Assembly: GCA_035539215.1 (NCBI GenBank)
Contig: DATLIX010000091.1
Coordinates: 65,275 to 129,274, forward strand
DNA: 64,000 nucleotides
From: Dongia_B sp035539215
GTDB lineage: Bacteria > Pseudomonadota > Alphaproteobacteria > Dongiales > Dongiaceae
Direction: 5' to 3'
The notes beneath the pieces were generated by a model that worked only from the letters and a program-made list of their open reading frames with translations, was not told where the DNA came from and made no database searches. Below are positions 35,014 to 43,251 of the stretch, one piece after another. The first letter of the stretch is position 1. Every line of letters begins with the position of its first letter. The position numbers and the translations under genes were made by a program.

Positions 35014-36035
35014 CCTGCACCTCCGCCCGCCGCCGCGACCTCGGCTTGATGGAAACAGGCGGCGGAACGCCCCGTCATGGTCTCCAGCTCAGGTATCTCC
35101 GTTTCGCAGCGTGCGGTGCGAAAGGCGCAGCGCGGGTGAAAGGCGCAGCCGCGTGGCATCGCCGCGAGGGACGGTGGCGTGCCGTCGATCGACAGGAGCG
35201 GCCGGTGCTCGTCGCCGCTCTGCGGCACCGATCCCAGCAGACCGCGTGTGTACGGATGGTGCGGTTCGCGGAAGACTTCCGTGACACCGCCCGTCTCGAC
35301 GATCTTGCCGGCATACATCACGGCGACGCGGTCGCAGGTCTGGGCCACGACGCCGAGATCATGGGTGACGAAGATGACGCTCATGCCCAGGCGGTCCCGC
35401 AGGTCCAGGATCAGCTTCAAGATCTGATCCTGGATGGTCACGTCCAGTGCCGTCGTCGGCTCGTCGGCCAGCAGCAGGCGCGGTTGCGGGGCAAGCGCAA
35501 TGGCAATCATCGCACGCTGCCGCATGCCGCCGGAAAATTGATGCGGATAATCGTCCAGCCGACTGGCCGCCGCCGGAATGCCGACGAGATCGAGCAGCTC
35601 AACGGCACGGGCACGGCGCCCGCGCGCGTCGAGATCGGTATGGACGGCAAGCGACTCGTCGATCTGCCGATAAACCGACAGGACGGGATTGAGGGCGGTC
35701 ATCGGTTCCTGGAAAATCATGGCGATTTCGCGCCCGCGCAGGGCACGCAGGCGCCGTTGCGACAGGCCGAGCAGCTGCTCATCCCCCCATTTCACGTCGC
35801 CGGAGATATTTGCCTCGGGCGGCGTCAGGCGCAGGATCGAGCGCAAGGTCATGCTCTTGCCCGATCCCGATTCACCGACCAGTCCCAGCACCTCTCCCGG
35901 GGAAACATCGAAGCTGACCCCGCTCACCGCCGCAACCCGTCCCGCCGGTGTCGGCAATGTCGTGGTCAGGTTGCGGACCCGCAAATGGTGGACCGGATGG
36001 TGCGTCTCCGTCAGCCGCTCTACGTGCTGCATCAT
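35010..36035 (-). CDS. Dipeptide/oligopeptide-type ABC importer ATPase (DppD-like)
   Basis: 341 residues from the ATG at 36035, which overlaps the permease stop by 4 bp; the frame upstream is a shadow. Walker A GESGSGKSMT, Q-loop FQEPMTALNPVLSVYRQI, signature FSGGMRQRAMIAIAL, Walker B LLLADEPTTALDVT, H-loop VTHDLGVVAQ, and the C-terminal GCAFHPRCAFRTARC segment. Heterodimer partner of the DppF-like ATPase. Confidence 0.94.
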   Translation of the reverse strand: MMQHVERLTETHHPVHHLRVRNLTTTLPTPAGRVAAVSGVSFDVSPGEVLGLVGESGSGKSMTLRSILRLTPPEANISGDVKWGDEQLLGLSQRRLRALRGREIAMIFQEPMTALNPVLSVYRQIDESLAVHTDLDARGRRARAVELLDLVGIPAAASRLDDYPHQFSGGMRQRAMIAIALAPQPRLLLADEPTTALDVTIQDQILKLILDLRDRLGMSVIFVTHDLGVVAQTCDRVAVMYAGKIVETGGVTEVFREPHHPYTRGLLGSVPQSGDEHRPLLSIDGTPPSLAAMPRGCAFHPRCAFRTARCETEIPELETMTGRSAACFHQAEVAAAGGGAG

Positions 36036-36883
36036 CGCCTCGGCCGCAAGAGGTCGGCGAGACCGTCGCCGAACAGGCTGAAGCCCAAGCCGGCAAGCAC
36101 GATGGAGATGCCGGGGAAAATCGTGATCCACCAGGCCGTCGACATATAGTTCTTGCCGCCGGAGATCAGCACGCCCCATTCCGCGGCGGGCGGCTGCACG
36201 CCAAGCCCGAGATAGCCAAGGCTGGAGCCGATCAGAATCGCCAGGGCCATATCGGTCATCCAATAGACGATGCCGCCAACGATGACGTTGGGCAGCAGAT
36301 GGCGCAGGATAATGCGGGCATCGCTATAGCCCATGACCCTGCCAGCCGCCGCATAATCGAGCCTGCACTGCACCTTCATCTCTCCGGCGATCAGCCGGGC
36401 ATAGAACACCCAGTAGATGATGCCGAAGGCGATATACATGTTGCCGAGACCCGGGCCCAGGATGGCGACGATGGCGATCACCAGGACCAGCAGGGGAAAA
36501 GTGATGAGGGCGTCGACGATCCGCCCGAAGATCGTCTCCGCCCAGCCGCCGTAATAGCCAACCAAGGCACCGACGAACGTGCCGAAGGTGAACGGGAACA
36601 GTGTCGCGAAAACGGCGATCTCCATATCGATCCGATAAGCATAGATCACCCGCGACAGCATATCCCGGCCGAAATTGTCGGTTCCGAAAGGATGCGCCCA
36701 GGACGGCGGCTTCAGGATCGATTTGTAGTCGAAGGCGTTTGGCTGATAGGGGGCAAAAAGCTCCGGCGCGACAGCCAGCAGCAGCCCGCCCAGGAGGATC
36801 AGGGCGCCGACCCCCAGCGGCACCGGCACCGGCAGGCGGAGGCTTCGCCGCATCGCAACACCGTCTTCGGTAATCGCCGTCAT
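36032..36883 (-). CDS. Dipeptide/oligopeptide-type ABC importer permease (DppC-like)
   Basis: 283 residues with six membrane segments. N-terminal DppC features (FAPYQPNAFDYKSILKPPS, HPFGTDNFGRDMLSRVIY) and the docking loop YAAAGRVMGYSDARIILRHL are conserved. Forms the channel with the DppB-like permease encoded immediately upstream (4-bp overlap). Confidence 0.94.
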   Translation of the reverse strand: MTAITEDGVAMRRSLRLPVPVPLGVGALILLGGLLLAVAPELFAPYQPNAFDYKSILKPPSWAHPFGTDNFGRDMLSRVIYAYRIDMEIAVFATLFPFTFGTFVGALVGYYGGWAETIFGRIVDALITFPLLVLVIAIVAILGPGLGNMYIAFGIIYWVFYARLIAGEMKVQCRLDYAAAGRVMGYSDARIILRHLLPNVIVGGIVYWMTDMALAILIGSSLGYLGLGVQPPAAEWGVLISGGKNYMSTAWWITIFPGISIVLAGLGFSLFGDGLADLLRPRR

Positions 36884-37815
36884 CGCGCAATCCGGGGATC
36901 GAGGGCGGCCTGGATGAGATCGGTCGCCAGGAAGATCACCGAAACCAGCAGGGCAAGTACCAGTGTCAGGCCCTGCACCATGGGATAGTCGCGGGCATAG
37001 ATGCTGTCGATCATCAGCCGGCCGATCCCCGGGATGGCGAAGACCGTCTCGGTGATGACGGCGCTGCCGATCACCGTGCCGATATGGAGGCCGAGCAGGG
37101 TCACGGTGGAGATGAAGGCATTGCGCAGGACGTGACGCAGGAGGATGACGTGATTGGCCAGCCCCTTCGAACGCGCGAAATCGAGATAGTCCGCATCCAG
37201 CACGGCAATGATTGCCGACCGCAAGTTGCGCATCAGGATCGCCGCCAGGGTCACGGCGATCGCCAGGGCCGGCAGGAAGAGATGATAGAGATGCGACAGG
37301 AAATCGTCACCATAGCCGCCGACCGGGAACCAGTGCAGCCCGGCGCCAAGCACCGTCAACAGGACGAGACCGGTATAGAAGACCGGCATCGACAGGCCGA
37401 CCTGGAAGAAGCCGCGGATCGCCACATCTTCAACCCGGTTCCGCTTCATGGCGGCAACGAAGGCCAGCGGCACGGCCAGCAGGAGGGCAAAGACGGCTGC
37501 CATCGCGGTCAAGATCAAGGTCGCCGGCAAGCGGTCGACAATCACCTCGGAGACCGGCAGCTTGATCGAAAAAGATGTACCGAGATCGCCGCTGGCGACA
37601 CGCCCGACGAACAGGAAAAACTGCACCGGCAACGAGCGGTCAAGCCCCAGCTCGGCATTGATCCGCGCCGCATCCTTGTCGGTCGCCCGGTCGCCGATCA
37701 TGGCGCTGGCCGGATCGCCCGGCAGCGAGCGGACGATGACGAAGGTGACAACCAGGATTACCACGAGAGTGGGAACCATGAGCGCCACTCTGCGCAAGAT
37801 GTAACCGAGACCGGC
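36880..37815 (-). CDS. Dipeptide/oligopeptide-type ABC importer permease (DppB-like)
   Basis: 311 residues from a GTG at 37815 that has GAGGA at good distance and gives the family N-terminus GYILRRVALMVPTLVVILVV; the longer frame to 37860 adds a non-conserved leader. Features: RSLPGDPASAMIGD, LDRSLPVQFFLFVGRVASGD, and the docking motif DYLDFARSKGLANHVILLRH. Six membrane segments. 86 bp separate it from the binding-protein gene. Confidence 0.93.
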   Translation of the reverse strand, partial: AGLGYILRRVALMVPTLVVILVVTFVIVRSLPGDPASAMIGDRATDKDAARINAELGLDRSLPVQFFLFVGRVASGDLGTSFSIKLPVSEVIVDRLPATLILTAMAAVFALLLAVPLAFVAAMKRNRVEDVAIRGFFQVGLSMPVFYTGLVLLTVLGAGLHWFPVGGYGDDFLSHLYHLFLPALAIAVTLAAILMRNLRSAIIAVLDADYLDFARSKGLANHVILLRHVLRNAFISTVTLLGLHIGTVIGSAVITETVFAIPGIGRLMIDSIYARDYPMVQGLTLVLALLVSVIFLATDLIQAALDPRIAR

Positions 37816-37901
37816 CACGGGTTCCTCGAGCTGATTCCGTTGAAATGCGGGCCCGCCCATCCGGGCGGGCCGCGCTTGTCCAAGGCAAGGGGAAGTGTGC
37901 C

Positions 37902-39497
37902 TTACTTCTCGATATAGGTAGAGCTGAAAATGTTGTTTCCCAGCGGAATCTGGACGAAGCCCTTCACCGTCTTCTTCATGGCTACCGGATAGGGCGTCTC
38001 GTAGAGCGGAACGATCGGACCGGTCGCATTATAGATCGCCTGGATTTTGGCATAGTCGTCGCCGCGCTTTTTCGCATCCAGCTCCTGCTGCGACTGTTCG
38101 AACAGCTGATCGACCTCGTCATTCTTCCATGATGTGTGGAGCGCGCCGATATTCTTCGAGTACACGAAATATGAGGCGATCTCGTTGGGATCGGCGATGT
38201 CGTCCGTCCAGGCGCCGAGCCGCATGGAGAAATCGCCGGCGCGGTATTTCGTCGTACGCGTCGCGTTATCGACCTGCTGGATATCGAGCGTCACACCGAT
38301 TTGCGCCCACATCTGCTGCAGGGTCGTCGAGATATTTATCTCATCCTCATTGCCCGAGAGGGCAAAGATGCTGGTCTTGAAGCCGTTGGGGTAACCGGCA
38401 TCCTTCAGCAGCTGCTTCGCTTTCTCGACATCGACCGGATAAAGCGGTGCCGATCCGCTATGGAACGGCGTGGCGGTCGACATGAAGGACGTCATCGGTG
38501 TGCCGACGCCATGCGTGACAATCTGGATGATGCCGTCCTTGTCGACGGCATAGTTCAAGGCCTGGCGCACTTTTTCATTGGAAAGCGGATTATCCGAACC
38601 GTCGCCGAGCTTCGGCCGCACATTCAAGGTCGCATATTCCACCCGCGTCGAGGGGAAGAGCACCATGTTGATATTGGCGTCCGTCTTCAACTCCTCCACA
38701 CGGGAATAAGGAATGAATTCGGCGCCGTCGAGTTCACCCGACTTCAATTTCAGCAGGCGCGTGGCATCGTCCGGGATGACTTCGAAGGTAATGCCGTCGA
38801 GATAGGGCAACGGCTTCCCATCCTCGCCCTGGCGCCAGTAATAGGGGTTGCGCACCAGCTTCATTTCCGAGTTGCGCTGCCAGGACTGCAGGATGAAGGC
38901 CCCTGAACCAACCGGATGCTCGGCGAAAGCCTTGGCCTTGTCCGCATCGGTTGCGCCGGGCGCTGCTTCGAACAATTTCTTCGGCATGATCGAGGTATTG
39001 AAGACAGTCAAGGCCGTCAGGATCGCCGGATCGGTATGCTTCAGCTTGATGACGACGGTCTTCGGATCCTGGACGACGACATCGTCGATCGATTCCACCA
39101 TGAACTGCCAGATGCCGTTATTCGGCGTCGCGGCCCGCTTCAATGACCATTGAACGTCTTCGGCCGTGATCGGAGAGCCATCGGAGAACTTGATGTTGTC
39201 GCGCAGGGTCAGCGTGACGCTCTTCCCGTCATCCGCGACTTTCCACGCCGTCGCCAGCCCGGGCTGGACGCCCTTGCCGTCATCGGTGGGCAGCAACAAC
39301 GTGTCGTAGATGTTCGACAGGATCCAGATATCGACATTGGCGTCGTTGAGCACCGGCTCAAGGAACAGACTGTCCGCATAACGCCCATAGACCAGTGTAC
39401 CGCCGCGGGTGACCGCCTGGGCCTCCGTGGTCACGGCCCCGACGATGCCGGCCGCCACCAGCAAAGCAGCCGTTATGCTGCGAAAGGACGCTTTCAT
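37902..39497 (-). CDS. ABC importer substrate-binding protein, SBP family 5 (peptide type)
   Basis: 531 residues. A Sec signal peptide (residues 1-28, ending TEAQA) precedes the family 5 fold (GGTLVYGRYADSLFLEPVL, DGKSVTLTLRDNIKFSDGSP, LNYAVDKDGIIQIV). GGAGG lies before the ATG. Family 5 proteins bind peptides, nickel, opines or glycosides, so the ligand is open. First gene of a seven-gene run (binding protein, two permeases, two ATPases, M32 peptidase, isoaspartyl peptidase), which points to a peptide-like or amide-containing ligand. Divergent from the GntR/creatininase operon. Confidence 0.93.
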   Translation of the reverse strand: MKASFRSITAALLVAAGIVGAVTTEAQAVTRGGTLVYGRYADSLFLEPVLNDANVDIWILSNIYDTLLLPTDDGKGVQPGLATAWKVADDGKSVTLTLRDNIKFSDGSPITAEDVQWSLKRAATPNNGIWQFMVESIDDVVVQDPKTVVIKLKHTDPAILTALTVFNTSIMPKKLFEAAPGATDADKAKAFAEHPVGSGAFILQSWQRNSEMKLVRNPYYWRQGEDGKPLPYLDGITFEVIPDDATRLLKLKSGELDGAEFIPYSRVEELKTDANINMVLFPSTRVEYATLNVRPKLGDGSDNPLSNEKVRQALNYAVDKDGIIQIVTHGVGTPMTSFMSTATPFHSGSAPLYPVDVEKAKQLLKDAGYPNGFKTSIFALSGNEDEINISTTLQQMWAQIGVTLDIQQVDNATRTTKYRAGDFSMRLGAWTDDIADPNEIASYFVYSKNIGALHTSWKNDEVDQLFEQSQQELDAKKRGDDYAKIQAIYNATGPIVPLYETPYPVAMKKTVKGFVQIPLGNNIFSSTYIEK

Positions 39498-39546
39498 CTC
39501 CCTACCTCCGACCTGTTTTATGATTTGTCTGTTGATTATTATTAGT

Positions 39547-39564
39547 GTTCTAGTTGAGTAGAAC
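39547..39564. promoter_or_regulatory. Palindromic operator candidate, site 1
   Basis: GTTCTAGTTGAGTAGAAC: perfect 6-bp arms with a 6-bp spacer, 50 bp before the binding-protein gene. The second site at 39656 fits the same GTnCTA-N6-TAGnAC pattern. Likely bound by the divergently encoded GntR protein. Confidence 0.6.
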
Positions 39565-39655
39565 GGTAATCTTGTGCAACGCAGTATGTCAATGCGCGCT
39601 TTTCTCGCGGACCAACGAAGATTGATCGTTGCCGCCGGTCCGTGCTAACGTCACC

Positions 39656-39673
39656 GTGCTAATTAACTAGTAC
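39656..39673. promoter_or_regulatory. Palindromic operator candidate, site 2
   Basis: GTGCTAATTAACTAGTAC: arms GTGCTA and TAGTAC with a 6-bp spacer, 30 bp before the GntR start, in a position suited to autorepression. Shares the pattern GTnCTA-N6-TAGnAC with site 1, 109 bp away. Confidence 0.6.
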
Positions 39674-39702
39674 AATATCGCGAACCCACGAAGGGCGATG
39701 GG

Positions 39703-40689
39703 ATGGAATTCCGCCTGGACCGAGATCTACCGGTGCCGCTCGGCACGCAACTGCGGGGTCTGATCGAATACGGTATCGGCTTCGGCGAGCTGGCGCCAGG
39801 GGAGCGTCTGCCTTCCGTGCGCGAAATGGCCGAGCAGCTTGGCGTCGCCCCGATGACGGTCGCCCAGGTCTACCGCGAGCTCAAGGAACAGGGGCTGCTG
39901 CAGTCGCGGCTCGGGGCGGGTACTTTCGTCGCCGATGCCGGCAAGCCGTTGCCGCGGGCCGGGGCGGATATGACGGCCCTGCACCGGGGCATCGACCGCT
40001 TGATCGAGGACGGCCTCGCCATGGGCCTGCGCGCCAGCGACCTTGTCGGCCTGATCGGCGCCCGCATGGCGGAGCGTCTCTCGAGCGGCAAGCGCAAGCA
40101 TATCGCGCTGGTCGGCAATTTCGAGGCCGCCACCTCGGCCTATGCCCATGCCGTCGCCGAGATCCTCGGCCCCGGAATCACCATCGAGGCTCTGACGATC
40201 GATGCCGTCAGCCAGAACCCGACGGCACATCAGCGGGCAGCAGCAGCCGACCTTGTCCTGACCTTCGCCCATCGCCGCCATGAAGTCGTGAAACTGTTGC
40301 CGGGCGCGGTCGTCGCGGCGATCAGCTTCATTCCGTCCGAAGCGACCCGGCGCTCGCTGGCGGCGCTAGATCCCCTCGCCAAGGTCGCGGTGGTGTCGAT
40401 TTTTCCGGAATTCACGCCGCTGATGAAAGCCGCGGTGCAGCGCTTCGCGCCCCATGTTCCGGCGATCTCCGTGACGCTGCTCGATGCACCGGATCTCGAT
40501 TCCCTGCTGCGCCGCTGCGATGTCCTGGTCTACGCGACCGGCGCGGAAGCCCTGGTTGACCGGCTTCCTGCGGGAACGCCGGCCTTCGAATACCGCCACA
40601 CCCCTGATCCCGCCGATGTCCATCGCGTGGTGGGACCACTTCTCGCGCCGTCCGATGCGACGGCCGCCAGCCTGGACGAGGCATCATGA
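39703..40689 (+). CDS. GntR-family regulator with a novel-looking ligand domain (YtrA-like HTH)
   Basis: 328 residues. The N-terminal winged helix (residues about 8-75: GTQLRGLIEYGIGFGELAPG, LPSVREMAEQLGVAPMTVAQ) is of the short GntR/YtrA type. The remaining 250 residues are neither an FCD nor a UTRA nor an aminotransferase domain. They show alternating strands and helices (HIALVGNFEAATSAYAHAV, VAVVSIFPEFTPLMKAA), like a periplasmic-binding-protein or receiver-type sensor. It probably represses the divergent importer and its own operon through the two palindromes upstream, releasing when it binds the imported compound. Overlaps the creatininase gene by 4 bp. Confidence 0.85.
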   Translation: MEFRLDRDLPVPLGTQLRGLIEYGIGFGELAPGERLPSVREMAEQLGVAPMTVAQVYRELKEQGLLQSRLGAGTFVADAGKPLPRAGADMTALHRGIDRLIEDGLAMGLRASDLVGLIGARMAERLSSGKRKHIALVGNFEAATSAYAHAVAEILGPGITIEALTIDAVSQNPTAHQRAAAADLVLTFAHRRHEVVKLLPGAVVAAISFIPSEATRRSLAALDPLAKVAVVSIFPEFTPLMKAAVQRFAPHVPAISVTLLDAPDLDSLLRRCDVLVYATGAEALVDRLPAGTPAFEYRHTPDPADVHRVVGPLLAPSDATAASLDEAS

Positions 40690-41387
40690 AAATCAGCGAT
40701 ATGCATTGGCAACAGGTCGAAACCTATCTCAAGAAAGACGACCGCGCTGTGCTGCCGATCGGCAGTACCGAGCAGCACGCCTTTCTCAGCCTCTCGGTGG
40801 ATTCGATCCTCTCGGAAAAGGTCTCCGCCGATGCGGCGGAACCGCTGGGTGTGCCGGTCTTCCCCGCCTTGCCCTATGGTATCACACCTTATTTCACCGC
40901 CTATCCGGGTACCATCAGCCTGAAGGTGGAGACCCATGCCCGCATCATGCACGACATCCTCGATTGCCTGAAACGCCAGGGTTTCCGCCGCATCCTCATC
41001 GTCAACGGCCATGGCGGCAACCAGCCGGCCCAGAGTGCGGCCGGTGAATGGCAGTCGGTCAATGAAGAGGTCACGATCAAATTCCACAACTGGTGGAATG
41101 CGCCGAAGACCTGGGCGAAGGTGAAGGAGATCGATCCCGTCGCCTCTCATGCTTCCTGGATGGAGAACTTTCCCTGGACGCGGGTCGCCGGCGTCGAACA
41201 ACCCACGCAGCAGAAGCCGATGATCGACTTCACAAAGCTGCGTCTCTATGGCCCGACCGCCCTGCGCGATTTTCTGGGCGACGGCAATTTCGGCGGCTAT
41301 TACGAGCGCAGCGACGCGGAGATGACGGCGCTCTGGGATGTCGCTGTCTCGGAGACGCGCGAACTCCTGGAAACCAACTGGTCATGA
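40686..41387 (+). CDS. Creatininase-family amidohydrolase
   Basis: 233 residues, near the family length of 240-260. Conserved metal-site motifs: LPIGSTEQHA (Glu and His ligands) near residue 25, then a degenerate continuation (FLSLSVDS instead of the usual HLPLGTD), and the NGHGGN loop near residue 107. A late Glu after the second motif is probably kept. Creatininase relatives open cyclic amides (creatinine, 3-dehydro or formamidopyrimidine rings, mycofactocin precursors). The altered first loop argues for a different substrate here. Co-translated with the regulator and the following dehydrogenase (4-bp overlaps), it may open a lactam of the imported compound. Confidence 0.85.
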   Translation: MKISDMHWQQVETYLKKDDRAVLPIGSTEQHAFLSLSVDSILSEKVSADAAEPLGVPVFPALPYGITPYFTAYPGTISLKVETHARIMHDILDCLKRQGFRRILIVNGHGGNQPAQSAAGEWQSVNEEVTIKFHNWWNAPKTWAKVKEIDPVASHASWMENFPWTRVAGVEQPTQQKPMIDFTKLRLYGPTALRDFLGDGNFGGYYERSDAEMTALWDVAVSETRELLETNWS

Positions 41388-42436
41388 GCGGCGGCATGTC
41401 AGGCGGCACGACTCTCGTCTGGGGCGCCGGCGCCATCGGCGGCACGATCGGTGCCGCCTTCATTCGCGATGGTGAGGACATCCTCTTCGTCGATCAGGAT
41501 GCGGCGCATGTCGCGGCGATCAATGCGCATGGCCTGACGATCACCGGGCCCATCGCCCCGCATGCCGTCAAGGCGCGCGCATTCCTCCCCGGCGAGGTGA
41601 ACGGCACCTATCAACGCGTCTTCCTGGCCGTGAAGGCACACCATACGGAAGCGGCCCTTGCCATGCTGCAGCCGCATCTCGCACCCGACGGCTTCGTGGT
41701 CTCGTTCCAGAACGGTCTCAACGAACGGGTCATCGCCGCCGCCATCGGCGCGGAACGAACCGTCGGCGCCTTCGTCAATTTCGGCGCCGACTATCTCGAG
41801 CCCGGCGTGGTGCTCTATGGCGGCCGCGCGGCCGTCGTCGTCGGCGAGCTCGACGGGCGCCGCAGCGAACGTATCGAGACGCTGCATCGCCAGTTGCTGC
41901 GTTTCGACGACAGGGCGATCCTCACGGCGAATATCTGGGGCTATCTGTGGTCGAAGCTGATCTATGGCGCGCTGCTTTTCGCCACCGCCGTTACGAATGA
42001 CAGCATCGCCGATGTCCTGGCGCTCGCCCGCTATCGGCCGGTGCTGACCGACCTTGCCCATGAAGTCGTTCGCGTTGCGGCGGCCGAGGGTATCCGCCTC
42101 GAATCCTTCGACGGCTTCGATCCCGGCGCCTTCTCGCTGGAGGCATCGCCTGCCGAGACCGAGCGCTCTTTCGACGAGATGGTCGCCCATAACCGAAAAT
42201 CGGCGAAATCGCATTCCGGCATCTGGCGCGACCTTGCCGTGCGCAAGCGCAAGACCGAGGTCGACGCGCAGCTGGGCCCGATCGTCGAGATCGGCGGGCG
42301 GCACGGCATACCCACCCCGATCACCGCAAAACTGATCGAGCTCATCCATCGCACCGAAGCCGGCGAGCGTCGTCTTGAACTGGCGGGATTAGATGAACTG
42401 GCGCGCGCCGCCAACGTCGCGGCGGGCGCGGTATGA
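41384..42436 (+). CDS. Ketopantoate reductase (PanE/ApbA)-like oxidoreductase
   Basis: 350 residues from the ATG that overlaps the upstream stop. N-terminal Rossmann GAGAIGGTIGAAFIRDG (residues about 13-29), an acidic residue after strand 2 (LFVDQD), AVKAHHTEAAL and SFQNGLNE typical of PanE, and the helical C-terminal domain with NIWGYLWSKLIYGAL, where Lys is the conserved catalytic residue of PanE. Longer than PanE (about 300). The setting makes a catabolic 2-ketoacid/2-hydroxyacid dehydrogenase more likely than pantothenate synthesis. Confidence 0.85.
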   Translation: MSGGMSGGTTLVWGAGAIGGTIGAAFIRDGEDILFVDQDAAHVAAINAHGLTITGPIAPHAVKARAFLPGEVNGTYQRVFLAVKAHHTEAALAMLQPHLAPDGFVVSFQNGLNERVIAAAIGAERTVGAFVNFGADYLEPGVVLYGGRAAVVVGELDGRRSERIETLHRQLLRFDDRAILTANIWGYLWSKLIYGALLFATAVTNDSIADVLALARYRPVLTDLAHEVVRVAAAEGIRLESFDGFDPGAFSLEASPAETERSFDEMVAHNRKSAKSHSGIWRDLAVRKRKTEVDAQLGPIVEIGGRHGIPTPITAKLIELIHRTEAGERRLELAGLDELARAANVAAGAV

Positions 42437-43182
42437 GCGCACGGTTTGCCGGCAAACAGGTCCTGGTAACCGGAGCGGCCCATGGATTCGGCCGGGCGAT
42501 CGCGCTTGCCTTCGCCAGCCAAGGCGCGGGGGTCACGGCCTGCGACATCATCCATGACGAGGTGGCGGAAACCGCGCGCCTTGCCGGCGGTGCCTGCCGC
42601 CCCCGGGTTCTCGATGTGACCGATTCCGCCGCCGTCAAAAGCCTCGCCGCCGAACTCGACGATAGCGTCGATATCCTGGTGAACAATGCCGGCGGCGTGC
42701 GCGGGCAGAGCGGCCGGCCGATCGAGCAGATCACGCCGCAGGACTGGCATGACGTGGTCGATGTCAACCTGACGGCTGTCTTCCTGATGGCGCAGGCGGT
42801 GGCGCCGGGCATGAAGGCGCGGCGCTGGGGCCGCATCGTCAACATTTCCAGTGGCGCCGGCCTCGGCATCAGCCTCACCGGCATCCAGGCCTATGCCAGC
42901 GCCAAGGCAGGCCAGATCGGCCTCACCCGGCAGCTGGCGCATGAACTCGGCCCCTGGAACGTCACTGTCAATAATGTGGCGCCGGGCTTCATCCGCTCAA
43001 ACCCCGCGACCGAGCGTCAGTGGGAAGCGATGGGTGCCGCGGGCCAGGAAAAGCTGATCCAGAATGTCGCCCTCAAACGGCTCGGCCGGCCCGAAGACAT
43101 CGCCAATGCCGTCCTCTTCTTTGCTTCCGAAGAAGCAAACTGGATCTCCGGCCAGGTCCTCAGCGTCGACGGCGGCAAGTGA
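42433..43182 (+). CDS. SDR-family oxidoreductase, FabG-like
   Basis: 249 residues. Cofactor loop TGAAHGFGRAIALAFA, Asp after strand 2 (CDIIHD, favouring NAD), NNAGG, INISSGAG and active-site YASAKAGQ. C-terminal GQVLSVDGGK is typical of FabG-like dehydrogenases. Last gene of the GntR operon, joined by a 4-bp overlap. It probably oxidises a hydroxyl intermediate. The next gene is convergent with a 69-bp gap. Confidence 0.88.
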   Translation: MSARFAGKQVLVTGAAHGFGRAIALAFASQGAGVTACDIIHDEVAETARLAGGACRPRVLDVTDSAAVKSLAAELDDSVDILVNNAGGVRGQSGRPIEQITPQDWHDVVDVNLTAVFLMAQAVAPGMKARRWGRIVNISSGAGLGISLTGIQAYASAKAGQIGLTRQLAHELGPWNVTVNNVAPGFIRSNPATERQWEAMGAAGQEKLIQNVALKRLGRPEDIANAVLFFASEEANWISGQVLSVDGGK

Positions 43183-43251
43183 ATACGGATCGGCGCTGAA
43201 GCGCGGCTAGAGAACTGCTCACCTGACGCTGATACCCACCAGATGTCGTCC

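Noticed and set aside
36036..36263. N-terminal extension of the DppD-like ATPase.
   Set aside because: Overlaps the DppC-like gene out of frame; the 4-bp overlap start is better.
39598..39612. TTTTCTCGCG resembling the sulfonate motif in the dpp/GntR gap.
   Set aside because: Single, without the palindromic CGAG, and far from sulfur genes.
41093..41383. Extension of the PanE-like gene into the creatininase gene.
   Set aside because: Shadow frame of low complexity; real start at the ATGA overlap.
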